64,000 bases of DNA from Candidatus Chloroploca sp. Khr17 (GCF_004138165.1 NZ_RYFF01000019.1:37368-101367), one strand, 5' to 3'. Positions 30,759 through 38,930 are shown, counted from the first letter of the stretch. The notes: generated by a model from the letters alone, not told the origin. A program made the numbers and translations.

Positions 30759-32033
30759 ATGAAGCTAGAGCTTGAGTTGATCGGTCAACAGGCACGCCAG
30801 GCGGCACGATACCTAGGCTTGCTGAGCACCGAAGCCAAAAATGAGGCCCTGCTGGTCATCGCCGATGCTCTTCAGGACGCCCACGAGCCAATCCTGGCGG
30901 CGAATGCAGCGGATCTTGCCGCTGCCCGTGCTGCTGGTACGAGTGCGGCGTTGCTTGATCGCATGCTTTTGACCCCCGCCCGCCTCACGGCGATTGCCGA
31001 AGATACGCGCCGCCTGGCCGCGTTGCCTGATCCCGTTGGCGCACGCTATGAGAAACAGAACCTGCCCAATGGCTTAACGCTCGCCAAGCAGCGGGTGCCA
31101 ATCGGGGTGATCGGGGTGATCTATGAGGCTCGCCCGAATGTGACGGTTGATATTGCGGCGATCTGCCTCAAGACTGGCAATGCGACGATTATGCGCGGCG
31201 GCAGCGATATTGCCCGCAGTGTCGCGGCGCTGAGTGCGGTGATCAGCGGGGCCCTTGAACGGGTCGGGGTGCCTACCGCAGCCGTGCAGAGCCTGACTGA
31301 TCCTGATCGTGATCTGGTGCGTGCGTTGTTACGCCTTGATCGTTATGTCGATATGATCATCCCGCGGGGTGGGGCGGGGCTTCACCGTTTCTGCCTCGAA
31401 AACGCGACCGTGCCGGTCATCACCGGGGGCATCGGGGTGGTGCATCTCTTTGTCGAGGCCAGCGCCGATCTTGAACGGGCAGTACCGCTGATCCACAATG
31501 CCAAGGTGCAACGCCCGAGCGTCTGCAATGCGCTGGATACGCTGCTGGTGCAGCGCGCGATCGCCCCGGCATTGTTGCCCCAGGTGGCTGCGTCGCTCTG
31601 CGCTGATGGCGTTGAGTTGCGCTGCGATCCGGCAAGCCTGGCGATCCTGACGTCCCATCCTGATGCTTCATCATGGTCGCTTGTCGCAGCTAAGCCGGGT
31701 GATTTTGGAACCGAGTTCATCGATCTGATCCTGTCGATCAAGGTCGTTGATGATATTGATGCGGCTCTTCACCATATCCATGCCTATAGCTCGGGCCATA
31801 CCGAAGCAATCCTGACCGAGGACGCGGCGATGGCACAACGCTTTACCAATGAGGTTGACGCCGGGGCGGTCTTTGTCAATGCGAGTACCCGTTTTAACGA
31901 CGGAGGTCAGTTTGGCCTCGGGGCTGAAGTGGCTGTTTCGACTCAGAAATTGCACTGGCGTGGCCCGATGGGGCTTGAAGCGCTGACGACGTTTAAGTGG
32001 GTCGGTTCAGGTGACTACCTGCGCCGTGCGTGA
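30759..32033 (+). CDS. proA: Gamma-glutamyl phosphate reductase (proline synthesis)
   Basis: ProA reduces gamma-glutamyl phosphate to glutamate-5-semialdehyde with NADPH in proline synthesis. The 424-residue protein carries '[18 protein letters not shown]', '[11 protein letters not shown]', 'IIPRGGAGL', the catalytic cysteine in '[14 protein letters not shown]' and '[19 protein letters not shown]'. All family blocks are present and full length. No proB is next to it; the small membrane-protein gene is directly upstream. Confidence 0.97.
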   Translation: MKLELELIGQQARQAARYLGLLSTEAKNEALLVIADALQDAHEPILAANAADLAAARAAGTSAALLDRMLLTPARLTAIAEDTRRLAALPDPVGARYEKQNLPNGLTLAKQRVPIGVIGVIYEARPNVTVDIAAICLKTGNATIMRGGSDIARSVAALSAVISGALERVGVPTAAVQSLTDPDRDLVRALLRLDRYVDMIIPRGGAGLHRFCLENATVPVITGGIGVVHLFVEASADLERAVPLIHNAKVQRPSVCNALDTLLVQRAIAPALLPQVAASLCADGVELRCDPASLAILTSHPDASSWSLVAAKPGDFGTEFIDLILSIKVVDDIDAALHHIHAYSSGHTEAILTEDAAMAQRFTNEVDAGAVFVNASTRFNDGGQFGLGAEVAVSTQKLHWRGPMGLEALTTFKWVGSGDYLRRA

Positions 32034-32069
32034 TCATCGATCAACGACGTTTTCTGAGATGCTCCCGAA

Positions 32070-32107
32070 GGGAGGGCCGGCTTCAGCCGGCTGAAGCCGG
32101 CCCTCCC
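32070..32107. repeat. 38-bp perfect palindrome
   Basis: GGGAGGGCCGGCTTCAGCC is followed by its exact complement. It belongs to the same family as 19935-19970 but with other stem bases. An ACGTTTTCTGA sequence just before it (32047-32057) matches the end of the GTCTGTAAC elements. Confidence 0.85.
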
Positions 32108-32146
32108 TGATTTCATCATAAGCAAGAGCTTGCTCTGGATGATACA

Positions 32147-32908
32147 ATGACTTATTGCTTGCATCTAGCCCATTGTTATCCATCGCATATGTCGATCTAC
32201 GGCGACCGGGGCAATGTGATTGCGCTGGAGCAACGCTGCGCATGGCGCGGCATTGCGCTTGACGTGACGCCGATCGAGCCGGGCGATGCGGTTGATTGGT
32301 CGTCGTTCGATCTGGCGTTTTTTGGCGGCGGTCAGGATAGCGGCCAGGCGCTGATTGTCCAGGATCTCTTTGAGCGCCAGCGGGCAGGTTTCTGTGCGGC
32401 CATCGAAGCTGATCTGGTTTTACTGGCCATCTGTGGGGGCTATCAGTTGCTCGGGAACTACTTTTTGACCCACACCGGCGAACGCCTCCCCGGGCTCGGC
32501 ATCCTCGATCTGCATACCGTTGGCGGCAAGCAACGCCTCATTGGCAATGTCGTTGTCGAAGCAACGTTTGGCCATGGCCCGCCAGTTCACCTGGTTGGCT
32601 TTGAGAACCACAGTGGCCGTACCTATCACGGCCCTGGCGTACGCTCGCTCGGGCAGGTCGTCGTGGGTCACGGTGATAACGGCGAAGACGGGGTGGGCGG
32701 CTCGGTCTATCGCAATACCTACGGCTGTTATCTGCACGGCTCGCTCCTGCCCAAAAATCCGCAACTGACCGATCATTTGATCCGGCTGGCCTTGCAGCGA
32801 CGGTATGGATCTGAGGCGAAACTAACGCCATTGGAGGCCCGGCTCGAAATGCATGCGCAACAGACGATGCTCAAGCGTCTGCTGCCGCGCAGATTTTTTC
32901 GGCTTTAA
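32147..32908 (+). CDS. gatD: GatD-type glutamine amidotransferase (lipid II isoglutaminyl synthase subunit)
   Basis: GatD supplies ammonia to MurT for amidation of the D-glutamate in lipid II. The 253-residue protein begins 'LHLAHCYPSHMSIYGDRGN', the family's N-terminal block, has the nucleophile C96 in 'LAICGGYQLLG', and the catalytic H197 in 'GCYLHGSLLPKNP', together with 'GFENHSGRT'. These fit the CobB/CobQ-like GatD family closely. MurT, usually the direct neighbour, is not found in this window. The stop codon is followed at once by a repeat element. Confidence 0.88.
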   Translation: MTYCLHLAHCYPSHMSIYGDRGNVIALEQRCAWRGIALDVTPIEPGDAVDWSSFDLAFFGGGQDSGQALIVQDLFERQRAGFCAAIEADLVLLAICGGYQLLGNYFLTHTGERLPGLGILDLHTVGGKQRLIGNVVVEATFGHGPPVHLVGFENHSGRTYHGPGVRSLGQVVVGHGDNGEDGVGGSVYRNTYGCYLHGSLLPKNPQLTDHLIRLALQRRYGSEAKLTPLEARLEMHAQQTMLKRLLPRRFFRL

Positions 32909-33035
32909 GGCATGTTTCAAACAAACTTGACCATTTGCGGTGCTTGGAGTGCCGACTTCAGTCGGCTGAACTGGAAGCCGACTGAAGTCGGCACTCCAAA
33001 CGGTCAAGCAAGCATACCCAATGCTGAAACATGCC
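32909..33035. repeat. Repeat bounded by inverted GGCATGTTTCA ends, copy 2
   Basis: GGCATGTTTCAAAC (32909-32922) is mirrored by TGAAACATGCC (33025-33035). Inside, TTGACC and GGTCAA flank a GGAGTGCCGACTTCAGTCGG inverted repeat. It begins immediately after the gatD stop codon. Confidence 0.75.
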
Positions 33036-33073
33036 TAAGACAAGGATTTAGGAGCGAAAAAAAAGGAAAACCC

Positions 33074-33331
33074 ATGCAGACGCTTGTTACAGGTGGAACA
33101 ATCGATGAAGAAGAGGTCGCAGCAGCGCTGGCGGTGGTCGCAGCAGTGCTTGAAAGCGAGGCGGCAGCGCTAGCGCAGCCAGGTGCGCCGGCGATGCCAG
33201 GCTGGGTCGTTGGCGCACGCCTGATCACCCAGGGCCTGCGGCCTACCCGCGTGCCCACACTGCCGCGCTGGCATACCATCGAGCGCCTTCGTCGGGCTGA
33301 GCGTGCCAGCACAGGCATCGTTGGGCAATAG
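33074..33331 (+). CDS. Small protein, possibly acyl-CoA carboxylase epsilon-like
   Basis: The 85-residue protein starts 'VTGGTIDEEEVAAALAVVAAVLE', an acidic-to-alanine-rich helix, and ends with 'PGWVVGARLITQGLRP' and 'WHTIERLRRAER'. The order (GG turn, E-rich start, Ala/Val helix, Pro-rich linker, tryptophans and arginines) recalls the small epsilon subunits of acyl-CoA carboxylases. The match is weak and no carboxylase gene is nearby, so the function is left open. The ATG at 33074 follows AAAAGGAAAA; earlier in-frame codons lie inside the repeat. Confidence 0.6.
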   Translation: MQTLVTGGTIDEEEVAAALAVVAAVLESEAAALAQPGAPAMPGWVVGARLITQGLRPTRVPTLPRWHTIERLRRAERASTGIVGQ

Positions 33332-33348
33332 GCAACTGACCCGGCCCG

Positions 33349-34215
33349 TCACCCTTGCAAAACCCACGCCTTCCACGCGGCTTCGAGTTCGCCAAAGGTG
33401 CGCCCATAGATACCAACATAATCGGCCGAGCCAGGTTGCCCTTGGCCCGTCACATAGAGCGCATCAAAGGCCTCACGCCCATAGGTCTCGATCAGATATT
33501 CCACAAAACTCGCCCACTGGTAGTAGAGCTTGTTCATATCGCTGATCGGCAAACCGACATAGCTGATGCCAAGGGGCAACTCTTCGCCCTGACGCAGCCA
33601 GGGGGCAACAAAAGCACGAAAATGGGGCGCGTCGCCAAGCCAGTAGCGACCAGCGCCCCAGGTGGCGATGCCCTCGGCTAAGACCAGGTCGGCCTGCAAG
33701 TGACGGTCACCATAACGGTCATGACAGAGCTGATGCACAAACTCGTGCGCCAGAATATTCACGGCACGGTTGAGCGGAAGCGTCGGACACGTAAAGACTT
33801 GCACCCGGCGCACGTCGGTATACGCAATGCCGTGGAGCCCACAGCCTGGTTCGAGCCCCACATAGATGTCAAGCGGACTCTGCGGGGCCAGCGCGGTGCG
33901 CTGCACAACATAGGCCAGCGCCTGATCCAGATCGGCAACCAGGGCCTCTTGGGCTTGAGGGTCGAGCAAACCCTCGGCAACAGCGAGCCTGAGCATCCCC
34001 ATCTGACCGGTATAATTGCCACTGAGCGGCCAGGGGGTGGGCGTTGCGCCTGGTGGCATCGGACGTTCAACACCCGCCGGGAGTTGAACGGCTGAGTTGG
34101 GCGCAAAGCGGGTCGTCGTACGACCACCGGCAAAGAGGGCGGCCAGGATGATCAACAGCGAGCCAAGGGCCAGTGGGCCAAGGGCCGATTGAGGAATTTT
34201 GGGCCAGGAAGACAT
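33349..34215 (-). CDS. Membrane-anchored gluzincin metallopeptidase (peptidase MA-like)
   Basis: The 288-residue protein has an N-terminal hydrophobic anchor (about residues 10-30) and a zinc site H157-E158-F-V-H161 in 'NILAHEFVHQL', with a third ligand E181 in 'VLAEGIATWG', twenty residues on. This is the gluzincin arrangement of 'peptidase MA-like' proteins. An acidic-aromatic C-terminal half ('YYQWASFVEYLIETYG') matches the same group. The substrate is unknown. It follows another secreted metallopeptidase by 17 bases on the same strand. Confidence 0.82.
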   Translation of the reverse strand: MSSWPKIPQSALGPLALGSLLIILAALFAGGRTTTRFAPNSAVQLPAGVERPMPPGATPTPWPLSGNYTGQMGMLRLAVAEGLLDPQAQEALVADLDQALAYVVQRTALAPQSPLDIYVGLEPGCGLHGIAYTDVRRVQVFTCPTLPLNRAVNILAHEFVHQLCHDRYGDRHLQADLVLAEGIATWGAGRYWLGDAPHFRAFVAPWLRQGEELPLGISYVGLPISDMNKLYYQWASFVEYLIETYGREAFDALYVTGQGQPGSADYVGIYGRTFGELEAAWKAWVLQG

Positions 34216-34232
34216 CGCTCTCGCTCTTTCCT

Positions 34233-36332
34233 CTACTCGACGATCACCTGATAACTCGCCTGCTCGGTCGTATGCGGCGTTGTTGGCACAACAACAAGCA
34301 CGATCTCTTCTTCAGGGTTGAGCGAAGTTGCCACTGAGCCATCATCCTTCACCACAAGGGCCTCGACCCGATACGTCCCGTCGGACAACTTCCGCACCAG
34401 CCGCAATTGCCACAACTGCGGCAACGCACCATCCACCCGCACAAAACCTTCGGCCTGCCAGGAACTCGGCCCAGCATCGACCTGGTCAAAGAAACCCAGT
34501 TCAGGGATCTGCAGATTATCGATCAGCATACCCGGTGCATTGAAGCCTTGATCATTGATCTGCCAAAAACGCAACAGGATCGTCTGGCCCACATACGGGG
34601 TCAAATCCATCGTCTCTTCAACCCAGCGCCCACGCACGCCCTCTTCCAGACGAAACCCTGGCTGACCACTGATGCCTGTGATCCCATGCCCATAATTGAG
34701 CCCCTGCGGATCATCGGTCGTCGTCAACTGCCCTGGCAGGGTCTCCCAGGTACGGCCACCATCAGTAGAAACCGTTACGAAGGCATAGTCGTAGTCATGC
34801 TCGATTTCGTACCAGGTTGCAAACCGGAGGGTCGCACTCGTCAATTCGCGCAGATCAAACTCGCGGGTAAGCGTCGCCACCGAATCGTCGCTCCGGCCAC
34901 TCCACCAGGCATACTGCCCAGGGATCGCGACGGCCGTCAGGGGGATCGTCGTTGCGCCCTCAAACGTGAGGCTGGTGCTGCCAGGCGGAACAAAGAGGTA
35001 CGCAGCCCCAAACTGGGCCAGCGTCATCGCAAAACGGCTCTTGATCGTCGTGATCTGGGCACGTGAAGGCAACAGATCGGGCAACTCGTGGCCGGTCGCG
35101 TAGGTATAACGGCCATCACCCACGGTCGGATCGTCAATCAGATTCGCAACCGACCAATCGGCCACCATTTCGCCAAAGCTCGTATAGCCTGGGCGCGTCT
35201 CGTTCGCCAGATCAACGAACGCCTGCAAATTGTTGCCCGCATTCGCCTGCACCAGTGGGCGGATCTGAGCTTCGCCAGCATACTGGGCATAGATATAACG
35301 CATCCAGAGATGGGCAGCACCGTAGTGCGCCCCAGACGCACCAGGGCTGACCCGCCACGCCGTCAACTGCGTATCGGGATTGGAGAGATAGAGCGGGATA
35401 AAACCGGTATCAACAAAGCCATTCAGATCCTCGGCGAGCTGCGAGGCCCCCTCATTAAACCAGGTCGCACTGCCGGGTTGCTCGTGTTGATGGATCATAT
35501 GCTGAAACTCGTGGGCCAGCACCGTCAAATAATTGGGATCGTTAAACGACATCAGCGCAAGATTCATAAAAAACATCTCGCGTTCATTGCTAAACCGATT
35601 GATCTGTCGTGGCAACGAATCTTGCGAAGAGTAGTAGCCAAGCACACGGTCACTCGGATCACGTGCATTGAGGATCGTAATGCGCAGATCGCCATCGACC
35701 CCTGGTTGAAGCTCTGAACCAAAGATTTCACGGGTACGTGGATAGATCTCCTCTTCAAAGGCACGTGCTGCCCGCTCGAGATCTTCTTGCACATAGGGCA
35801 GGCCCGTCTCGACATACATCAAAAGCACCGGCCCGGCATACCGCAACTCGGCGTCAAGCGAAATATGCGTATTATCGCGGAGATCGGTGACAAAAAAAGG
35901 CTCAACCTGTCCAACCTCAACCTCAAGCGGTGACGTCCGGGCCACCCGCGGACAGGCATCAAGCGTTGCGCGGCACGGCCCCAGAGCAAGCGCAAGCTCG
36001 ATCTGATCACGCAACCGTCGCGGCGACGCCTCAATGAGGGCAATGGGATCGCGATCAGCGTCTTTCGCCGGGAGCGACGAAGCGAGCGTTGGCACAACGG
36101 GCACAGCGGTTGGCGAGGGTTCAACGGTCGGCACCGCAGCAGCAGTCGGTGCTGAAGCGGTGGGTTTCGTTGGAACCAGCGTCGGCGTTGCCCCAACGAA
36201 AGGCGCTTCCGTCGCCAGCGGCGCACCGGCAAGGCTCGTCGGATCGGGGCTTGTTGCAACGCGATCACCAGCAAACCCACAGGAAACGAGCACAAACAGC
36301 GCAAGCGGCAGCCAAAACAGACGTTTCTTCAT
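34233..36332 (-). CDS. Secreted lipoprotein metallopeptidase, immune inhibitor A-like
   Basis: The 699-residue protein has a lipoprotein signal ending 'LVSC' at C18, then a Thr/Pro/Ala-rich spacer (to about 80). The zinc site is H274-E275-F-Q-H278 in 'VLAHEFQHMIHQHEQ', with E294 in 'WFNEGASQLAEDL'. The second half has beta-rich modules like those of M6 immune inhibitor A ('TFEGATTIPLTA', 'ATWYEIEHDYDYAFVTVSTDGG', 'LRFWQINDQG'). It is likely anchored at the outer face and degrades protein. It probably forms a unit with the smaller peptidase 17 bases downstream. Confidence 0.85.
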   Translation of the reverse strand: MKKRLFWLPLALFVLVSCGFAGDRVATSPDPTSLAGAPLATEAPFVGATPTLVPTKPTASAPTAAAVPTVEPSPTAVPVVPTLASSLPAKDADRDPIALIEASPRRLRDQIELALALGPCRATLDACPRVARTSPLEVEVGQVEPFFVTDLRDNTHISLDAELRYAGPVLLMYVETGLPYVQEDLERAARAFEEEIYPRTREIFGSELQPGVDGDLRITILNARDPSDRVLGYYSSQDSLPRQINRFSNEREMFFMNLALMSFNDPNYLTVLAHEFQHMIHQHEQPGSATWFNEGASQLAEDLNGFVDTGFIPLYLSNPDTQLTAWRVSPGASGAHYGAAHLWMRYIYAQYAGEAQIRPLVQANAGNNLQAFVDLANETRPGYTSFGEMVADWSVANLIDDPTVGDGRYTYATGHELPDLLPSRAQITTIKSRFAMTLAQFGAAYLFVPPGSTSLTFEGATTIPLTAVAIPGQYAWWSGRSDDSVATLTREFDLRELTSATLRFATWYEIEHDYDYAFVTVSTDGGRTWETLPGQLTTTDDPQGLNYGHGITGISGQPGFRLEEGVRGRWVEETMDLTPYVGQTILLRFWQINDQGFNAPGMLIDNLQIPELGFFDQVDAGPSSWQAEGFVRVDGALPQLWQLRLVRKLSDGTYRVEALVVKDDGSVATSLNPEEEIVLVVVPTTPHTTEQASYQVIVE

Positions 36333-36386
36333 AATCTTATTGTAGCGCTATCTGCTACCTGGATGCAACTGCGTGCGGCAAAGCCG

Positions 36387-36517
36387 CAGGGCTGATGCAA
36401 AGTCATTTCGATTGTCCGCAGATTACGCAGATTACGCAGATTACAGCTTCCGCATCTGCGTAATCTGCGTAATCTGCGGACACTATCTAACCCTACCGGG
36501 ACTTTGCATCAGCCCTG
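36387..36517. repeat. MITE-like element with 18-bp perfect terminal inverted repeats
   Basis: Ends 36387-36404 (CAGGGCTGATGCAAAGTC) and 36500-36517 are exact inverted repeats. The interior is an inverted pair of tandem CAGATTACG units (CCGCAGATTACGCAGATTA). GGCAAAGCCGCA occurs close to both ends (36377-36388, 36519-36530), offset by a few bases on the right. A relative containing a second element lies at 41116-41442. No transposase is present. Confidence 0.82.
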
Positions 36518-36539
36518 GGGCAAAGCCGCACACATGCTC

Positions 36540-36756
36540 AGGGCGATTGCATCTTCCGTGCATGCACCCCACCAGGGCACCCGCAAGGGGTGCCCCTACA
36601 CCGGCCCTGGCCCCCGGCCCTGGCCCCCGGCCCTGTAGGGGCACCCCTTGCGGGTGCCTCGTTGTTGCCGGGGGCCGCCGTGTGCGCCGCTGGTTGCATG
36701 CACATGCTGCCACAGAGCGCGTATTTTTATCCGGTTTCGTATGATGCAATCGCCCT
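36540..36756. repeat. Repeat with 14-bp inverted AGGGCGATTGCATC ends
   Basis: AGGGCGATTGCATC at 36540-36553 is mirrored exactly at 36743-36756. The inside is the second copy of the GC-rich repeat of 481-649, with a tandem GGCCCTGGCCCC insert. The same ends, extended to 20 bases, bound 41133-41329. With the element before it, it explains the stretch without genes between 36333 and 36852. Confidence 0.82.
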
Positions 36757-36776
36757 GTTTTACGCACCCGTTAGGG

Positions 36777-36804
36777 TTGCGAGAGAACCTTGGTATGCTA
36801 CAAT
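36777..36804 (+). promoter_or_regulatory. Sigma70-type promoter of the DUF4058 gene
   Basis: TTGCGA (36777-36782), a 16-base spacer and TACAAT (36799-36804) lie about 47 bases before the ATG at 36852, with GGTGGAGG between them and the ATG as the ribosome site. Confidence 0.5.
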
Positions 36805-36851
36805 TCGTTGTATGAACAGTAGCCAATAGCCTTGGGTGGAGGAACAGACAT

Positions 36852-37640
36852 ATGCCTTCTCCGTTTCCTGGCATGGATCCATATCTTGAAGGATACCTTT
36901 GGCCTGATGTGCATAATGCTCTTTCCGCAAAGATTCGTCAACTCTTAACCCCACTTATTCGTCCTCGTTATACTGCACGCCTGAATATCTATGTTGTAGA
37001 AGATGTATCGCCTGAAGGGGATATTGGAATCCTCTATCCTGATGTGGAAATTATGCGGTCTCAGCAACATGCAAGAGAGCAGCCGCCAGGAATGCTTCGA
37101 CAAGAAACAGGATTTGGAGCCGTGACGCCTGCAGCACTTACAATACCTGTGATATTGCCGATTGATATTCAGCTTACGTCTGTTGAAATACGTGATACAG
37201 CACAGAACCAACTTATTACTTCGATTGAGTTATTGTCGCCGGTCAATAAACGTGAACCTGGCTTGCAGCAGTATCGTTTAAAGCGACAAAGATTGTATCA
37301 AGCCGGGGTTCATTTGTTGGAGCTCGATCTTCTGAGGCGGGGGACACGACCTATTTCTCACCCAACCTTACCTGATGTGCCATATCTGATTACGCTTACG
37401 CGCGCCCATACTGGCAAGACCAATGTATGGCCCTTGCACTTAAAAGATGCCTGGCCAAATATACCCGTTCCATTGCGCCAGCCTGATGATGACGTTGTGC
37501 TCCATTTAGGAAGCGCGTTTAGCGAAATATATGACGAGGCGGCCTATGATTTGTCGCTTAATTACCAGGAACCGCCGCCTGCACCAGCCCTATCAGATGA
37601 AGATAAAGCGTGGGTTCGAGCGTTGCTCGATCGCCGCTAA
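36852..37640 (+). CDS. DUF4058-family protein
   Basis: The 262-residue protein begins 'MPSPFPGMDPYLEGYLWPDVHN', the characteristic start of DUF4058 proteins of cyanobacteria and Chloroflexota (quoted in part), and continues 'LYPDVEIMR', 'TSIELLSPVNKREPG' and 'LLELDLLRRG'. The 'ELLSPVNK' block has an acidic-lysine pattern reminiscent of restriction-like nucleases, but no activity is known. Base composition is more AT-rich than most neighbours. It sits between a repeat cluster and the duplicated htpX flank. Confidence 0.87.
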   Translation: MPSPFPGMDPYLEGYLWPDVHNALSAKIRQLLTPLIRPRYTARLNIYVVEDVSPEGDIGILYPDVEIMRSQQHAREQPPGMLRQETGFGAVTPAALTIPVILPIDIQLTSVEIRDTAQNQLITSIELLSPVNKREPGLQQYRLKRQRLYQAGVHLLELDLLRRGTRPISHPTLPDVPYLITLTRAHTGKTNVWPLHLKDAWPNIPVPLRQPDDDVVLHLGSAFSEIYDEAAYDLSLNYQEPPPAPALSDEDKAWVRALLDRR

Positions 37641-37650
37641 AGCGAACATA

Positions 37651-37754
37651 TGAATGGGCGGGTATGGGTGGCAAAGCCACCCATACCCGCCCTTCAGATA
37701 GAAGCCGGGGCGAAACTCTAGACCTACGCCATCATCGGGTTCCGCGAAGTCATT
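37651..37754. repeat. Left direct repeat with htpX 3'-end relic
   Basis: This 104-bp stretch matches 38931-39035 with seven substitutions and one indel. It holds a 17-bp hairpin (37656-37692), then a segment that on the minus strand reads 'MTSRNPMMA' and stop, the counterpart of the HtpX end 'MASRNPMIA'. Similarity fades at about 37755. It is a relic, not a gene. Confidence 0.9.
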
Positions 37755-37813
37755 CTACGAGGAGCGCTCAAGGCTCTGTCAACTCACGCCTGCACTTTGT
37801 CAAACAACAGCCC

Positions 37814-37865
37814 TTGACAAATTTAATAACCGTGATTATAATAATCACGGTTATTAAATTTGTCA
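37814..37865 (+). promoter_or_regulatory. Perfect consensus promoter inside a 51-bp palindrome (probable MarR operator)
   Basis: TTGACA (37814-37819), exactly 17 bases, then TATAAT (37837-37842) are the full sigma70 consensus. Bases 37815-37865 form a perfect palindrome with 24-base arms and a TAA centre. Each arm ends in a 15-base imperfect dyad of TAAT...ATTA type (37824-37838 and 37842-37856), 18 bases apart. One dyad covers the spacer, the other the -10 and start point. A MarR-type gene two positions downstream is the likely repressor. Confidence 0.85.
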
Positions 37866-37884
37866 CATGGAGGAGCATATACCA

Positions 37885-38298
37885 ATGTGGTCAACCCAGC
37901 ATACAATTATCACGGATGTTTCAAAAGAACAAATTTGGCAACTCTGGTCCGATGTTGAACACTGGAACAAATGGGATCACGACGTAAAGTGGTGCAAGTT
38001 AGATGGTAACTTCGAGGTCGGAACAACTTTGACCTTACAGCCAGTCGAAGGCCCCACATCAACTTCTGTTATCACCCAATGCGATTATTTACAAGGATTT
38101 ACGAATATCGCTAAACTTCCGCTATCCAAAATGAATTTCATTCATAACATCACTGAGCATGAAAGCGGAGTGGCATTAACCCATCGCGTAGAAATTTCGG
38201 GAATACTTGGGTTTCTTTTTGCCAAAATCATTGGCGAAAAAATCGCCAATGAGTTGCCTTCTGCAATGGAAAATCTGGTTAAATTAGCCAAACAATGA
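37885..38298 (+). CDS. SRPBCC (START/Bet v1-like) domain protein
   Basis: The 137-residue protein has the SRPBCC pattern: 'TIITDVSKEQIWQLWSDVEHWNKWD' at the start (quoted in part), a central beta sheet, and the long C-terminal helix 'ANELPSAMENLVKLA'. The fold makes a deep hydrophobic ligand cavity; the ligand is unknown. The ATG at 37885 is preferred over 37867, because GGAGG (37869-37873) then serves as the ribosome site. Its base composition is clearly lower in GC than the genome around it, and with the MarR gene it suggests a transferred resistance or detoxification cassette. Confidence 0.85.
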   Translation: MWSTQHTIITDVSKEQIWQLWSDVEHWNKWDHDVKWCKLDGNFEVGTTLTLQPVEGPTSTSVITQCDYLQGFTNIAKLPLSKMNFIHNITEHESGVALTHRVEISGILGFLFAKIIGEKIANELPSAMENLVKLAKQ

Positions 38299-38341
38299 AG
38301 CAACAATATGAATGTTCCCAATAATGATGAGGTTATTGCTT

Positions 38342-38806
38342 ATGAAGCCTCCTACTTCAATCTTTCAAATTGATACGCCAGAGGATAGTCCAGGTTTCGT
38401 GTTGTGGCAAGTATCAAATCTTTGGCAAAGAAGAATGAATTCAGCTTTACAGGCTGTAGATATAACTCACGTTCAGTTTGTGTTATTAGCTAACATTGCT
38501 TGGTTTACTGGAAACAATGAGACAGTAACTCAAATTCAATTGGCAACTCAGGCCAAGACGGATGTAATGATGACTTCAAAAGTCTTGCGTACACTTGAAC
38601 AAAAAAACTTGATCATTCGTGAAACTAATCCAACTGATACAAGAGCAAAATCGTTAACTTTAACCAGTAGTGGCTATCAACTACTGATTAAAGCAGTCAA
38701 AATCGTCGAACAAGTTGATAATAATTTTTTTGCATCGTTACAAAGTCATATTTCGCAGTTCAATACATTACTGTTAAGTCTTGTGGACAATAATAGCGAA
38801 TCTTAG
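38342..38806 (+). CDS. MarR-family transcriptional regulator
   Basis: The 154-residue protein shows the winged helix of MarR regulators: 'DITHVQFVLLANIAWF', 'TVTQIQLATQAKTDVMMTSKV' (recognition helix, quoted in part), 'LRTLEQKNLIIRETNPTDTRAKSLTLTSSG' with the D-x-R wing (quoted in part), and a C-terminal dimer helix. TGATGAGG precedes the ATG at 38342 by about 9 bases; two earlier in-frame ATGs have no ribosome site. It lies 43 bases after the SRPBCC gene, is equally low in GC, and probably represses both from the palindrome at 37815. Confidence 0.9.
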   Translation: MKPPTSIFQIDTPEDSPGFVLWQVSNLWQRRMNSALQAVDITHVQFVLLANIAWFTGNNETVTQIQLATQAKTDVMMTSKVLRTLEQKNLIIRETNPTDTRAKSLTLTSSGYQLLIKAVKIVEQVDNNFFASLQSHISQFNTLLLSLVDNNSES

Positions 38807-38930
38807 CTCCGGAATTAGCCCATTCCAAGGCACATGCCACCCGCGTGAACCTGGTGCAGCCAACGTTGGTATTGATAAGCCATGCAACCATTGTGCTCCT
38901 GGCAATCGGCACCGTCGCCTCCGGTGATCG

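Noticed and set aside
32912..33073. Long N-terminal extension of the 85-residue protein
   Set aside because: These codons lie in the repeat element; the ATG at 33074 has a ribosome-binding site.
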